Of a stretch of DNA of 64,000 nucleotides, positions 49,632 through 60,942 are shown piece by piece (the first letter of the stretch is position 1; each line of letters starts with the position of its first letter). A program made the translations under genes and the position numbers. Origin of the DNA: Allacma fusca (Eukaryota; Arthropoda; Collembola; Symphypleona; Sminthuridae). The stretch is from assembly GCA_947179485.1 (NCBI GenBank), contig OX359247.1:59245131-59309130 (forward strand). The letters run 5' to 3'. The notes beneath the pieces are model-generated. The model was not told the origin of the DNA, did not search any database, and saw only the letters and a program-made list of their open reading frames with translations.

Positions 49632-52194
49632 TTACCATACGATAACACAAGGAACCAAATTGAGTACAAAAATAAATGAAAACTAAAAAGCTGTTTGTGC
49701 AAAAAATAAGCTAAAACTTACTGAAAACACTTTTGCTTTCGTGATACCAAAGTAAGAATCTGCTGTTATTAACGGAGAATTGGGATCCGAAAAACTCATG
49801 TACAAACTATGTATCTGGAAATATTAAATGTAATTGAACAAATATTACAATAATATCAAGGAAATATTTTAACCGTTTCACGCATAAAGTATACCACATC
49901 AATTACAACATAACAGAAAGCTTACCATTCGCCTCTCATGCCGAGTGTTACATTGAATGAGGCCTTGACGTCGTACGAATTCAAATGATTCTTGCACCTG
50001 TAAAATGATGAATACAAAATTGTTAAAATAATGACAATTATCACAGAGCTCCTCAAAGTGTAGTATTTTTATTGTTTGCTCGATACAACTACACCGTGCT
50101 TAAAAGGTAAATTATTTATTACAATACTGCATTTTAGTAATTATTAGGCAATTACAGCCTGTGATCCCCAGCTAATTCCGAGTGTTCCTTGAATAAAATC
50201 AACCAAGCATTGAACCAGGACGACAAAAACCGTTGTCACTTCGTGCTGCTTGGGCAGTGTGTACTGAAAAATCCAGAAATATTAATAATTAGTATTATAT
50301 AAAACCTTGTTAGAGGATACCTCTTGGAGAAAATCTTTGCTAAATAAAAAGTACCAGGAAACCCTTTTAAAAAAGCATAGGTTATGAAATGAAAATGGTA
50401 CTTTTTAGAATTTAGCCAACGAAATTTAGCATTAGGCAAAAAGGGAATATGATTAAAGTTAACTCATACACATACAGACAAATTGCTCACAAGCAGACCT
50501 CCTTAGGAGGAATAATTGTATGTAACGTAAAAAATTAAATACATAAATAACGGCATCAGTGATATTATCGTGGAATTGTATCTTGTAGTCGTAATTAAAT
50601 TCCTTTGGGTCCTTCTCTTCATACCTGATGAAGTAAATCATAATGACAGTCACGAGACCCATCTGTTCATCCAAACGAAACCACAAAGTCAATTATCATA
50701 AGTAATTATCTAATTGCTAGAAATGTTATTTTAATTTACTGTATAAGACCATGAAACGGATATTTGACACCTTACATTTGTCACCATGTAGATGCACAAT
50801 GGATGGAGAAAAACTTTTCCGTAATAATTACATAGTCCCACAATGAGTCTGTGTTGATTATATAGTCGTATCATGTTCCCTTGAGTTGCAATACGAAGCA
50901 AATGAGCTCGATAGTAAGTGACAACTGAAAAAATGGAACACAGGAAACAGTAAACGCTAAATGCTTGTTCAAATGGATATTGACAAGAGCTTTCCGTCAT
51001 TAGGGACACATTTACTCAGCACCATCGTACATTAACTTGAAGACAGGAATGTTTTTACAAATGGAAAAAATCTCACATCCTTTGCTAATCCCTTTGTAAC
51101 TAGACTTTACTGCACTATGACTATGGAGTATGCATCGGTTTTTAAAAACGTTTCCCCAACACACAAGATTTTTAAAACGAAAAACATTGATTAGCGTCCA
51201 AGTCTAGATCTCCACATCAGTTATAAATTCATTATAAATACTCTCAAGCTGGAGAATACCGAAACACCAGTGTGTTTATAGGGGAGGCGTCATTATACAC
51301 ATTAATAAAATAATAATTAATATAAATAATAAATAATTCAAGGAACTAAGATCTCACTGAGTTGGAAACGAATGGCAAAGTTGAGGTTCCATTGATATGA
51401 GGCGTTCCGAAGGATGAGGGAGAATGAATGCATGTGCATGAATATATTCCGATTGACCCAGACGCAGTATAAGTACACAATGCAGCTTGCGAGCTGACCC
51501 CAGAAAAAATACGCTTCTGGTAGGAGCCTCACCTGAGGCCACATTTGTCGACATATGAGGATAAAGAGCTGTCCAAAAGTCCCTCGAGTGACCACGGGCC
51601 AGTCCAAAGCAAAAGATACTGCAACAACTGTCACATAGACCAAGTAACAGAACACATGGACCCGAATGTAGCTACCCAGAGCAAAGGACGGATTCATATC
51701 CAAGAATGGCATCGCTTTGGACCATAAATTGTAGTAGTTGGCCATAACTAAACAATAATGCAAGAGGACTAGCATACTCCAGAAAGCAGCGAGAAATACA
51801 TTGATGAACACTGCCAATACTGGGATGTAGTAAATCTGCAATTCCTCGTACTCCATTGTCCTACAGTAACAAATTATTTTATAGGGTTAAAAATTGACAA
51901 TATTACTTCAAGTATATAGACTTTATTTTTGTCATACTGGTACGAATCATCTTCCTCCGTGCGATACATCAAGTCAAGTGCATTTATCGTCATGAATCCC
52001 AACACCATCCAGATGAAGATAGTGGAGAAGCTGAAAATGACCATTCTCCTGCGGTACACGTGGACCATCGGCACCCGATTTCTGTAACAGGGTTGAATAC
52101 CAAAAGGATTTCGGAACGTGAGCGTCAGGATGCAGAAAAAGAGCGAAAGTGATCGGAACATTTTCTGGCTGGCGTAATTTAGACCGGGATCCAT
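49632..52194 (-). CDS. Seven-TM chemosensory (gustatory-type) receptor, eight exons
   Basis: Likely a ligand-gated channel subunit in the plasma membrane of sensory neurons. Exons: 51938-52194, 51358-51860, 50776-51014, 50543-50662, 50156-50263, 49926-49997, 49722-49814, 49632-49682. Lengths join in frame to 480 codons plus stop; the last five introns are phase 0, the pattern known for the C-terminal part of GR genes. About seven hydrophobic segments are visible. The C-terminal part has the GR/OR layout: a charged stretch ending RHERRM, then IHSLYMSFSDPNSPLITADS, YFGITKAKVFS and a final helix. The usual terminal TYxxxxxQF signature is absent; the last exon reads FSFIFVLNLVPCVIVW. Introns are as short as 39 bp. 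A giant retrotransposon lies 40 bp past the stop. Confidence 0.72.
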
Positions 52195-52221
52195 CCTATA
52201 GATACATTTATGAAGATTAAG

Positions 52222-53334
52222 TTAACTTATTGGTACGCGTGACCAGGTCAATTGAATTTGATACTGTGAAAATGTTCTTTTAAGAGGTTTAAGTATTATA
52301 TAGCGAGAGGACACATGCCATGGCTCAAGTGGTTTACGCATCCTTCTTATCCTTTGCCATTCAACGTCGTCTTCCTGATCGGTCGATGCTGACAGTTGTA
52401 GCCATTCACTATCGAGCTGATGACCGGACTGGGACAGTACCATGTAATGCGATCCGAGGGACAATTGTCGAACAATCGGTTTCCCCGCATTGATCGCCGT
52501 CTGCCTGGCAGCTTCAATTTGATTGACTGCAGTAAAATCCAATGGAGGTTCTGGGACCTCTTGCTCAATCTCACACTTGTCCCGGGTTGGAGGAACTATT
52601 GAGAAGCTTGAGGACGTCCTGCGAATGTGTTTTGAATTTTCATCGTGGCGAGAACGTTTCGGCTGAGTTTGTGTAGATTTCTTTGGTTCTGGCGCAATTT
52701 TCTTTTTCGCACAGAATTTACACATTATTTTACTACGTTTATTTTTGTTACAAAGTTCGGGGCAACAAGATTTCTTCTTCGAATTTTTCCGATTTGGCGT
52801 TGACCTCCTCCTTTTCTGGGGCTTGGGCTCCCCTCCTCCAGGAGCAACCGATCTTTCCAGGTCCGAATGATCCCGAGTGAAATGAGATTTGTGCATAGAT
52901 TGTACCTCTTGAGCAATTGTTTTGAGGAACTCGATCCTCTGGCGCTTCACATAGATTTCGCGGTAGCCCAATATTATTTGACAACGTGCTACCCGACCGT
53001 TCACAAAACATGATCCGATGATTGGTTCCGAAGGATCGAGTTCCGGGAGGTGCTTGTGCGGTAGTTTTTCTATTTCCACCTTTTCGCTATATTATGTCAA
53101 TTGAAAATTAAAATGGTAACCTTTGTACACATAGACCTTCAGCACAAATACACAGTCAGTGCATTCTTTTTTAAATTAGGTGAGACTTTCTGTACTTTTA
53201 TACCTGACATGTTGGGGTAGGTGGAACGGTGTGCTCAAAGGATTTCCAAAATACTCCGACAACCTTGCAGTGGCAAAATAGTTGGAATCGTCAACCCAGT
53301 AGGTCTTCCCATCCGTATCACTTTTCACCCACAT
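52222..53334 (-). CDS. Unrecognised basic protein, 331 aa, two exons
   Basis: Exons 53204-53334 and 52222-53086 join in phase 2 at GT-AG sites. The ATG at 53332-53334 is preceded in frame by a stop, which supports the start. The N-terminal part is mixed and probably folded (MWVKSDTDGKTYWVDDSNYF; QIILGYREIYVKRQRIEFL). The middle is Lys/Arg-rich with a cysteine cluster (CCPELC, later CKFC) that may bind metal or carry lipid. The C-terminal third is mixed. No signal peptide or TM. It ends only 27 nt before the receptor ATG; either two closely spaced genes or, by an alternative junction, an N-terminal extension of the receptor. Confidence 0.6.
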
Positions 53335-54120
53335 TCTTGCCGGACAATCAATTTACTATTTTTGTTTGTTAATTCAAGACAATTCGCGTTTATGAACTAC
53401 TGTAATGTAATGCAACGATGTAACTGATATAACTAAGAACATCTCTTGTGATATAATTGAAAATCCATATTTTGGATTCGCTAAACGTTAAAAGGTAATC
53501 TTAGATAGATACAAGGTGACAAGGTGACAAGTGACAATAATTAAGCTACCGCGCAACAACACCAAACAACAAACGGTCAAATTCACCCCGAAAACAAACG
53601 TTTAATGGAAACCAGATTACACAAGACACCCCGGTAAAACATCACATACACAGATTAAAACAGATGTCTACATTAAACACTCTCCTCATCTCTCATTGTC
53701 AATAATGATCCCGAAATCCCGATAGTGCCAATTGCCAATTATGCCATTACTTGTTTCTGTTATGTGAGATTGTAATTTGTAATACTTATGATTTTTGCAT
53801 GTTATTATAACAAACAATTTATTTCAAATAATTGCGAGATTGCTTCTAGAGCAGAAAGAGTAAAAATAAAAAAATAATAAATAAATCAATTTTTATTTCT
53901 TTGATAAAAACATAATTTTTATTTCTTTGATAAAAACATAATTTTTATTTCTTTGATAAAAACATAATTTTTAGTTATTACAAATACACTCTATGTATAC
54001 TTATGTATATATTCGGCCTTTAAAGGCACGCGGAAACCTGCGCAACAACATTATGAAATGAAACGTTATAATACGGAAAGGTGTCTCATTACTAGGTTAG
54101 GGTGAAATGCTGGGTGAGTA
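53335..54120. other. Non-coding DNA upstream of the 331-aa gene
   Basis: AT-rich. Contains a short 26-bp tandem repeat at 53.89 kb and presumably the promoter of the downstream gene. No other gene is visible. Confidence 0.5.
53888..53965. repeat. 26-bp tandem repeat, three copies
   Basis: Unit AATTTTTATTTCTTTGATAA plus AAACAT, exact copies starting at 53888, 53914 and 53940, with a partial fourth. Confidence 0.9.
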
Positions 54121-54428
54121 CTATCACTATAGCGGGGGTGGAAAAAGTTCGGGAACCCGGTTACTTGGCAAAAGAGCCCAGAGAGTTGACAAACGTTGGG
54201 TGAGTTGGAAAATTTTTGGAATAGGGCTCTGGTGGAGTACGCAAAACCCAACGTAGTTGACAAAACGTTGGGTGAGTTGGAAAATGTTTGGAATTATCTA
54301 CGATGGGGTAGTTGACAAAACCCAATGTAGTTGACAAACGATGGGTGAGTTGGAAAATTTTTGGAATAGGGCTCCGGTCGGGTAGTTGACAAAATGCAGA
54401 AAAGTTGACACATATTTCGGGTTTTTTA

Positions 54429-54926
54429 GGGGCGACGTAGACGATGCCCCTAGTAAGATGATCGATGGCCGTCCGTACGTCCATTCCCACGATAACTCAA
54501 AAACTAGTGGATCAATTCCGTCGAAATTTTTCGTTGACATTACTTATGTCAACAGGTAGTCTGAGTTCTTATTTGGTTGAAATCGGTTGGATAGTTTTGG
54601 AGAAAAAAATTTTTGAAATTTTCAAATTTCAATTACATCACGGTAGTTTCAAGCACTACTACACCGATTTCGATGAAATTTTTCCTAGACATTACTTATG
54701 TCAACATGTAACCTTGGTTCGTATTTTATTGATATCGGTTGGACAGTTTCTGAGAAAAAATTCTTGAAATTTCAAAGTTTCAATTAAATGACGGTTTTTT
54801 CAAGCACTACTGGACCGATTTCGATGAAATTTTTTATTCTTAATCCGAACTCAACAAATATTATGCACATCACATCCACCTTACTACCAAATCGGGTTTA
54901 CCCCGGAGGAGCGTCTACGTCGCCCC
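54429..54926. mobile_element. Small element bounded by GGGGCGACGTAGACG inverted repeats
   Basis: GGGGCGACGTAGACG at the left is inverted at the right (CGTCTACGTCGCCCC). The inside holds two to three tandem copies of a 151-bp unit (for example ACCGATTTCGATGAAATTTT at 54663 and 54814), with a diverged copy near 54.51 kb. No coding capacity. Target duplication not identified. Confidence 0.5.
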
Positions 54927-54985
54927 TTCGCGCAAGCAGTAAATTATCGCGAAGCGATGATTTTTCTTGAAGGAGTAGTTGACAA

Positions 54986-55413
54986 AATTAATAGCTAAAA
55001 AAGCTTAAACAGAAGTTGCTTTTGCGCCCTCAAAAGTTGAAAACAAGTTTTCTGGTAGATGCTGGCAGAATAAATCCCACTGGTTTATTGAAAATGATGA
55101 AAACTCTTGAAATGACGAAAAGCAACGCCACGATGGATAATTTCTCCTTGAATACTCTTTCAATAGGATTATTAATTAACAATTTCCATCTTACATCTCA
55201 AATTTGATAGTAATAATTGCAAACCAACTTTTTCCCGGTTATTTCTGCATCAGTGACAATTATGTCGTGGCGTTGCTTTTCGTCCTTTCAAGAGTTTTCA
55301 TCATTTTCAATAAACCAGTGGGATTTATTCTGCCAGCATCTACCAGAAAACTTGTTTTCAACTTTTGAGGGCGCAAAAGCAACTTCTGTTTAAGCTTTTT
55401 TAGCTATTAATTT
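54986..55413. repeat. 428-bp near-perfect hairpin (inverted repeat)
   Basis: Arms 54986-55133 and 55265-55413 are close to perfect inverse copies (AAATTAATAGCTAAAAAAGC at one end; GCTTTTTTAGCTATTAATTT at the other) around a loop of about 130 bp. It looks like a foldback/MITE insertion. A transcript through it would form long double-stranded RNA. Confidence 0.8.
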
Positions 55414-56440
55414 ATTTCGACCTTTTGGACTTGTGAAACTAGCCGTGCAGGAAGGTTTCAGACAATAATGATTTTTGCAGTGAAGTATATGCACGTAAAT
55501 GTTGGCTAATTTTTGGAGATTTTGTTTGCTTGGACGAGAAACATTCAAACTTGGCTTATAATGATTATTTACTTTTTTAACCACAAAAGGGTTAAAACGT
55601 TTTGAACCATCCAGGGTGCTATCAATGCATGATAGCTACATCATTTTAATTAATGTCGGATATATGTTAATGGACCCCAAAGTAAATCTTATACTGTACT
55701 TACTCTCTTATCCGAAGTTATAATTTAATCTTGGTGGTTAAAAGTTAATGACTGATCATATTAGTCACACTTTACTAAATATTCAAAGGCGTACAAAAAA
55801 AGTTAATTTATTCGAATTTATTTACCATTCAAATTACAAGATGCAAGATTTGCTAACTTGTTTAGCATTGCAGTATTTCTTTTCTATCCTTTTTTTTGTA
55901 CTCTAAAATGGCATTACTTTTTGTTGACTTGGACAGGACTAACAATAAGTTGTATAACACTTGGTTACTGTAATTTAAACTTACCCAAGTAAACAAAAAA
56001 TGAATGTTAAAAAAGAATAACGATTCATTGTTTTCTTGCATTCGTGCAAAAAATTCTTAATAATAAAAATAATTTTTTTTGCACGAATGAAAGGGGAAAA
56101 AATGAACCCGTATGTTTAACATGTCATGTACATAAGTGACCTGTAATCCAAATCAAGGATTCAACTAATATTTAAGGGGTGATCCCTTAAAGATCGCATC
56201 ACCAAAATTTTACAGTAACATCCTAGTTATAAAAAGCGTCTCACAATAAGTTTTCATGCGTTTCTGATTAGCGGAACACCCTCAAATATTTTCCAATGTT
56301 AAATGAACGGTCACCATGCAACTTAAATTCGCCTTTTGCCTCCAATTTTTGTTTATTTTTCCGAACGGCTCTACGACTTCAAGTGTTACAGGAACACAAA
56401 AATTCATGGAGATTCACAATGATCTCCCATTGACTTTAAG
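55414..56440. other. Interior of the 54.1-56.8 kb element, no gene seen
   Basis: About 1 kb of AT-rich sequence without a supported frame. An imperfect inverted pair (TTCGTGCAAAAAATTCTTAA and TTTTTTTGCACGAA) occurs near 56.04-56.09 kb. Confidence 0.5.
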
Positions 56441-56866
56441 CTTTTGATATCAGAAATACATCAATCTGTTCAGGAGATATCCAGGAAAGTCACTTTTTGG
56501 GGTATGGGTGAAAGCATAGAGGTTGCTTTTTTAAGGATTCTGGACAGACCTGGGCATGCACGCAGGCATGGGCGCGTAACCTTTAAAAGCAACTTCTCAA
56601 AAATCAAAAAAGTTGAGAAAAATTTTGGGATTTTTCCTAACGGGGTAGTTGACAAAAGCAGAAAAGTTGACAAAAATTTTGTTTTTTTCTGGTGGGGTAG
56701 TTGACAAAATCAAGTTGACAAAAATTCAGGGATTTTTATCCGCCGGGGTAGTTGACCAACTGGGATACAGTTGACATTTCGGTCAAAAATTGGTTACTTG
56801 GCAGTTTGGATCTTTTTCCATCCCCGCACTATAGTGATAGGGAGTATGGAGATAAATTTCCCCTCC

Positions 56867-56933
56867 GTACATAATCCCTCCGGTGATTATCCCTCCGGAT
56901 ATATTCCCTCCTGCAGTTGGAGATTATCTCTCC
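56867..56933. repeat. TCCCTCCGG repeats (left array)
   Basis: Five or so units like TAATCCCTCCGGTGATTAT. A matching array in inverse orientation (GGAGGGA) lies at 59306-59395, about 2.4 kb away, enclosing the nested elements. The two may be the subterminal regions of one larger, older TIR element. Between the array and 57,000 there is a small hairpin (ACGACAGC...GCTGTCGT). Confidence 0.5.
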
Positions 56934-57390
56934 GTCCCATGGGTTGGTTGTACGACAGCATGAGTCACTGCTGTCGTAGATTCCATTTGTTATAGCAACT
57001 GTGATTCCTAATTCGTTGCACACAAATTATAACAAAGTCAATAAGAAACTACGGGTATTCTTATTTCGCTAATTACAATGCTCTATAGTTCAAAATGAAT
57101 AAGACTCGGTCAGTCAGCAGTAACTTTCAACTTCCAGCTACTCCCGATTATATTCGAAAACATTGCTTTTCCTACTTGCTGTTTCAAAATGAGTCAGGTT
57201 AACGTCAGTTACATAGACTACTAGGACGTAAAAGCAGCGCCTGGTTGCTCGAGTGGCAGCTCGGACTTAGAATATTTTTGCTCTCCTCTGCTCTGATTGT
57301 ACTGTATGCATAAACACTAACTTTTCATATGCTCGTATGTTTGTTACGAAGCTCGAGTTCCTGTAGCTCACAACTCTATGGCATCCCAGG

Positions 57391-58100
57391 CAGAGGTGTC
57401 CATCCTTCGAAGGATTTCCTTCAAAGAAGGCTTCTTTGAACGAATAAAGTGTTAGCTTCAGCAATTGTGAAGGGAACGGAAGGAAGGCTGGAAAAGAAAC
57501 GAAGGCTGAATGAAGGCCTCTGCTGTTTGCAGAAATAATGGAATGTGAAGGAACATGTTAATTTTACAGCCTTCGAACGCCGTTGGAACTTGCAATCCCA
57601 TGTACTATATTTTAGGCAAAATCCTTCCGTAACTAAAGTTTATGTACACACGTACGTACACGGTTACGCAACTGAAAAACATTTTTCTGGCGGGCCTGCT
57701 TAATGTTATTCTAGAAACATTTATCTCAATGGAAGCGTGATACCCGGAGTATGTAGGCATTAAATTTCCTTCACTGTTCATTAAGTACATACTGATATTC
57801 ACAGTAATTGCAATTAATTGTAAACTAATTATTAGTTTTTCAGCGGTAAGCAGCTTGGATTTTAAAGATATGATTTTCCGACTTGTGTTGAACGAACATG
57901 GAAGGAAGGTAACGCCTGAAGGGCATTTAAATATTTTTGAAGGCTGAAGGAAGGATTATAGTAGGATTTGTATGAAGGAAGGGTGAAGGAAGGGTAAATA
58001 TTCAGAGGGCTTCATTTTACTGAACGATGAAGGAACGGGTAATTGGAAACGGTTCCCCTTCTGAAGGATGAACGAAGGTGATTTCAAATGGACACCTCTG
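57391..58100. mobile_element. Non-autonomous hAT-type element, GAAGG-repeat family
   Basis: Ends CAGAGGTGTCCAT and ATGGACACCTCTG, flanked by the 8-bp ATCCCAGG (57383-57390, 58101-58108). Subterminal parts consist of GAAGG/CCTTC-rich units. No transposase. It is inserted in the Mutator-like element. Confidence 0.88.
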
Positions 58101-58357
58101 ATCCCAGGAATCAAATGCAACTTCCACGGTAACACACTGACACACCAGCGCAATGTATTTTCAATAGCGAATACAAACGCGGGTGACAGCGTAACATTAG
58201 TTTGATTAAATCTGTTTGCTAAATTGTTTCCGTGGGTCAATATACTTTATTCCATTAGGTTTTATGTTGTACTAGTATTATGAAGCAACTATGGTTTTAC
58301 TAGGTTAGCTGAGTCCTTAAATTAGTATTTAAGGCTAGAAATATTCAAGTACACATA

Positions 58358-58694
58358 CTGTCGGGGCATTTGGAAATGACACTTGGCCAATTAAGGACAG
58401 GTGTGTTACGCACGCCTCTCTTGCCTCCGATAGGCTTGTGCTGGCTACCATAGAGTGACTGTCAACCATCGATTACTTGTCAACCATAGATTGACTCTTT
58501 ATCTGTAATATGAGTGAGTCAACCATCGAGTTTCAATTTGTAAATCCGTGCAAGAGATTTACATTGCATCTGCATACATGCTTTTATTTCGCGCTGAAAA
58601 TCCTGAAAAATAATCAGCCTATCGGAGGCAAAAGAGGCGTGCGTAACACACCTGTCCTTAATTGGCCAAGTGTCATTTCCAAATGCCCCGACAG
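58358..58694. mobile_element. Palindromic MITE with TA duplication
   Basis: Ends CTGTCGGGGCATTTGG and its inverse, flanked by TA on both sides, as in Tc1/mariner-type MITEs. The arms are about 80 bp, close to perfect; the centre has repeated GTCAACCATCGA units. Inserted in the Mutator-like element. Confidence 0.7.
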
Positions 58695-58832
58695 TATAGA
58701 AGCAGCAGTGTGCTGAGCAACTTGTATGGTAAAGTGCAGGCAGAGTGCAGAGCAGAGGAGAGCAAAAAATGCTAAGTCCGAGCTACCACTCGAGCAACCA
58801 GGCGCTGCTTTTACGTCCTAGTGTTACATAGA

Positions 58833-60150
58833 TAGCATCAATCAACTTTTAGAAGCTGAAAATTAACTGTTTGAAAAGAACAGAACTATTTCAATCGGTA
58901 TTTTGTAGCGTTGTTGCTTAGAATATAAAAATCCTTGCTGCTCCTCCAGAATCCATGTGACGGCAGATCGTGGACTTTCTTCAGGAGCGAGAGTTCTACG
59001 ATTGGCTGACTCATCAATCATGTTTCAAAGTTTTTATAACGCTACTTTAAAATGAATTGTTTGTGATTTTGATAGCAAATTATGTACAAATAAATCGCTG
59101 TAATTATTGCAAATGTTTCTTTTCCCGATTGATTGCTCCCGAAATGCAAACCTGACCCTAAACCTAACCGCTGAACATAAATAAAAGCTACTGATATTTG
59201 CGAATGTAGTTTATAATCGAATTAAATATATTAATCCAGCGTTGATTTTATTTATTGACTACAAAGAGTTGCCATGGAAAAATGCTTTTGTTATTTCAAA
59301 CAGAGGGACTATCTCTATTTTTTGGAGGGATTATCTACGGCGGGATTATATCAGAGGGGTTGTCTCCGGAGGGAATATCTCCCGAGGGAATATGTATATC
59401 TGACCACGGGCTGGAAGGCTGAAATCATCTGTACGCTAGAGGTTCCAGTAGGCTGGAGAACGTACTTACTGGCTGGAAGGCTGGAGAACTCACTAATAGA
59501 CTTTAAGGCTGGAGAACGAACTAATGGTCTAGATGGCGGGAGTGTTGGAAATTGCCACTGTGAATGAAGGTTGGAGTTGGAACGGTGGAAGTTCTTCACA
59601 CGAAGACGAAGACCGCCCGCTCTTTCAAATTAGTAGAGAGGTTAAAACATTTTTACATTAAAATTATTATTAAAATTCATTGCTGCCAGACATCCCATCA
59701 GCCTCGGCGGTAGGCTTGATTGCTGGTACTACAATAATTAAGTAAGGAGAGATGGTCGTAGGTGGCTCTACGCGACAGCCTAAAATAATCGCGGAGAGAT
59801 GATTTTTGTTAGTACCTTTAGAAAAAAATATTATTAGTGTATAATAACGAAGTACCCAACTACATCTCTGTAAGCGCATCGCTAAAAGGAGCAAAATCTT
59901 ACTCTTATGTTGGAATGCTCATGCAAATATATGTGGAGAAAAATTAAAAGTGTGACAGAAATGTTTACATTTAATGCCCCATTAAAGAAATCGTTCCTAC
60001 AAGCCGCACTGTAAGACTGTAAAACGCGATTAAGCTGAACAAAGTATAACGTACATGTGGAATGAAAACGGTTAGTGAAACAGTTAGAAGGAAGATTCCA
60101 GAAAGCCAGATATCGTATCAAAGAATGAGACGTGCTTGAATTTTAACCTT
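58833..60150. other. Non-coding DNA with short repeats
   Basis: No supported gene. Contains the inverted GGAGGGA array (59306-59395) and, just after it (59403-59575), a degenerate GGCTGGAGAAC tandem repeat. The remaining sequence is AT-rich. Confidence 0.5.
59306..59395. repeat. GGAGGGA repeats (right array)
   Basis: Units such as GGAGGGATTATC and CCGGAGGGAATATC; inverse orientation relative to the TCCCTCCGG array at 56.87 kb. Confidence 0.55.
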
Positions 60151-60942
60151 TCAAATCTTCTCCGATTCGCCTGCTTCTTTCGTTTGAGAGTTATCACTAC
60201 TGCTTGCCACGTCCACTTTGGAATTGCGATGGGTTTTATGTTTTCGAATGCGTCCACGCTTCCGCTCCTCAGTGTTTTTGAACTTCTTTTTCCCACCTTT
60301 TTTAAATGTTTTAATGGTATTTTGCTTGACACTACTATCTACATTTTTTTCTTTTCCCCCTGGAATGTTCAAGTTGACATTCATCGTGAACGACTGTCTA
60401 GTTTTCGATCCAGGCTTACTCGCAGCTAGTGCTGCACAAACCCTGCACTCATCTTGATCGGGACCTCGCTTAGTCTCTACAGCTGTACCTGATTTCTTTA
60501 GTCGGATAATGCGAGGTAGTCGAATCGGTATAATTACTTGCTGGTCAGTCTCTTTGGAAGGTAAAAGATCTGAGTCGGATTTCTCCAAGTTTTTCCGCGC
60601 CTTTTTCTTTCTCTTTCTGCGAAATCGATTCTGGAGATATATGATGATCGTAGGGGAGAGGAGTGCTGCAAGGAAAAAAATATACACCATCCACTCCAGG
60701 ATGATGAGTTTATTTTGATCAATTGGCTGCTCATGAGTTAAATGAGGGTTGTTGAAACGATGGTTCTCATCTCTCTTGGTATCATTCTCATAGATGACAT
60801 GGTAAGGCCTTTCAGTACCATTTTCATCGGTGAAGCCCTTGTTTTTGGTTAGGTCAATGACTCCATGATAACGTTTCTCACGTGATTGACGGATTGTGAT
60901 GTGTTGTCGGGAGGTAGGGGACTCAATTACAACTACTTTCAT
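60151..60942 (-). CDS. Unrecognised single-TM protein with a highly basic tail (263 aa)
   Basis: One uninterrupted frame from an ATG at 60940-60942 to a TGA at 60151. An N-terminal polar region of about 85 residues has one or two Asn-glycosylation motifs. A TM helix follows at about 86-104 (WMVYIFFLAALLSPTIIIYL), then an immediately basic stop-transfer (RFRRKRKKKARK) and a long Lys/Arg/Ser-rich tail with one CRVC motif. There is no cleavable signal, so it could be a signal-anchor protein, or this may be only the last exon of a longer gene. I do not recognise a family. Confidence 0.5.
   Translation of the reverse strand: MKVVVIESPTSRQHITIRQSREKRYHGVIDLTKNKGFTDENGTERPYHVIYENDTKRDENHRFNNPHLTHEQPIDQNKLIILEWMVYIFFLAALLSPTIIIYLQNRFRRKRKKKARKNLEKSDSDLLPSKETDQQVIIPIRLPRIIRLKKSGTAVETKRGPDQDECRVCAALAASKPGSKTRQSFTMNVNLNIPGGKEKNVDSSVKQNTIKTFKKGGKKKFKNTEERKRGRIRKHKTHRNSKVDVASSSDNSQTKEAGESEKI

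Larger units (their letters stand above)
54121..56840. mobile_element. TIR element with GTTGACAAA subterminal repeats (2.7 kb, class unclear)
   Basis: Left end CTATCACTATAGCGGGGGTG...GGAAAAAG and right end its inverse (CTTTTTCC...CCCCGCACTATAGTGATAG), about 28 bp with few differences. Some twelve GTTGACAAA units cluster near both ends (54.18-54.41 and 56.64-56.78 kb) in the same orientation. GAGTA occurs just outside the left end and one base outside the right end, a possible 5-bp duplication. No transposase recognised. It contains a further inverted-repeat unit (54429-54926) and a large hairpin (54986-55413). Confidence 0.6.
57218..58822. mobile_element. Mutator-like TIR element, 1.6 kb
   Basis: Terminal inverted repeats of about 77 bp with few mismatches start ACTAGGACGTAAAAGCAGCG at 57220 and end at 58822. 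GTTACATAGA (57208-57217 and 58823-58832) flanks it, a 10-bp duplication in the range of Mutator-like elements. No transposase. The interior is mostly made of two later insertions, listed separately. Confidence 0.7.

Noticed and set aside
49597-49682. A frame in the last receptor exon reading FIYFCTQF, like the GR TYxxxxxQF signature
   Set aside because: The upstream exon ends in phase 0, which selects the FSFIFVLNLV frame with a stop at 49632; the QF-like frame is out of phase and has no stop before the LTR.
56470-56673. 67-aa minus-strand frame in the 54.1-56.8 kb element as a transposase remnant
   Set aside because: Too short, no DDE-type motifs, overlaps GTTGACAAA repeats.
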